Source of the DNA: Flavobacterium plurextorum | Lineage (GTDB): Bacteria; Bacteroidota; Bacteroidia; Flavobacteriales; Flavobacteriaceae | Direction: 5' to 3' | Assembly (NCBI RefSeq): GCF_002217395.1 | Contig: NZ_MUHD01000011.1 | Location: 183,896 to 247,895, forward strand | DNA length: 64,000 nucleotides | Shown here: positions 63,893-64,000 of the stretch, one piece after another | Position numbering within the stretch: the stretch's first letter is position 1 | Layout of the letters: each line of letters starts with the position of its first letter | The notes under the pieces: generated by a model | Databases searched by the model: none | What the model was told of the DNA's origin: nothing | What the model saw: only the letters and a program-made list of their open reading frames with translations | Program-made: the position numbers and the translations under genes

Positions 63893-64000
63893 AGAACAGC
63901 TCACAGATTTCCACAGATTTAAAGAATTAACACAGATTATTAATTAATTTTTAAAAAAGTTCTCACGCAGATTTGGCAGATTGAGCAGATTTTAAAAAAT
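63893..64000. other. Low-complexity spacer at window end
   Basis: CACAGATTT-type units (CACAGATTTCCACAGATTT, AACACAGATT, GCAGATTTGGCAGATTGAGCAGATTTT) form degenerate tandem repeats of the same class as spacers at 32774 and 43970-44050. Confidence 0.4.

Overview
The window is about 64 kb of an AT-rich Bacteroidota chromosome, almost certainly a Flavobacterium (or a close Flavobacteriaceae relative). This rests on several signs: TAnnTTTG-type -7 promoter elements, type IX secretion (T9SS) sorting tails, surface lipoproteins with acidic export signals, DUF4270, DUF4286 and DUF3667 proteins, a TonB receptor paired with a lipoprotein, an OlsF-like bifunctional acyltransferase, and dispersed palindromic spacer repeats typical of the genus. 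No rRNA, tRNA, prophage, insertion sequence or CRISPR array was seen.

Layout. 0-6.6 kb: the 5' part of a secreted adhesin-like gene (minus), recX, and a 1399-residue beta-helix/PA14-like T9SS substrate. 6.6-13.9 kb (minus): a split biotin locus (bioF and DUF2007; then bioD, bioA and a FabF-like ketosynthase). Between its two parts lies an ECF sigma unit (small membrane protein, TraB/GumN protein, sigma factor, four-helix membrane protein). 14-16.9 kb: a DUF3667 protein and atpDC, with the clearest promoter in the window. 17-21.6 kb: a TonB-dependent receptor and an SGNH/GDSL lipoprotein. 21.8-26.2 kb: glmS, a DUF4270 lipoprotein and a degenerate glycogen-synthase-like protein, divergent from panC-panD (26.2-27.5 kb).

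27.6-32.8 kb (plus): an esterase-like protein without a serine nucleophile, radA, an AsmA-like/GT51 fusion and an RDD protein. 32.8-36 kb (minus): an aldo/keto reductase, an OmpA lipoprotein and exonuclease III. 36-40.7 kb: olsF, a mirrored DUF805-TM2-TM2-DUF805 cluster and a 2-hydroxyacid dehydrogenase. 41-43.1 kb (plus): an alpha/beta hydrolase and nhaA. 43.1-50.9 kb (minus): proC, mgtE-rsmA, a DUF4286 protein, a TPR protein, lgt and serS. 51-56.4 kb (minus): a TPR/T9SS protein, a lipoprotein, a patatin-like phospholipase, a DMP19-like protein and an unlisted 56-residue basic protein. 56.5-59.6 kb: small membrane and lipoproteins, YdeI-like and PhzF-like proteins, and a CDGSH protein with an altered cluster ligand. 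60-64 kb (plus): metG, a small conserved-looking gene behind a structured RNA candidate, and an EamA transporter.

Most genes are housekeeping or cell-envelope genes. The least explained items are the RNA candidate at 62521-62612, nested palindromic elements near 59.7-59.96 and 62.3 kb, several enzyme-family members with altered catalytic or ligand residues, and the ketosynthase in the biotin locus. All assignments come from reading motifs by eye; no database search was run.
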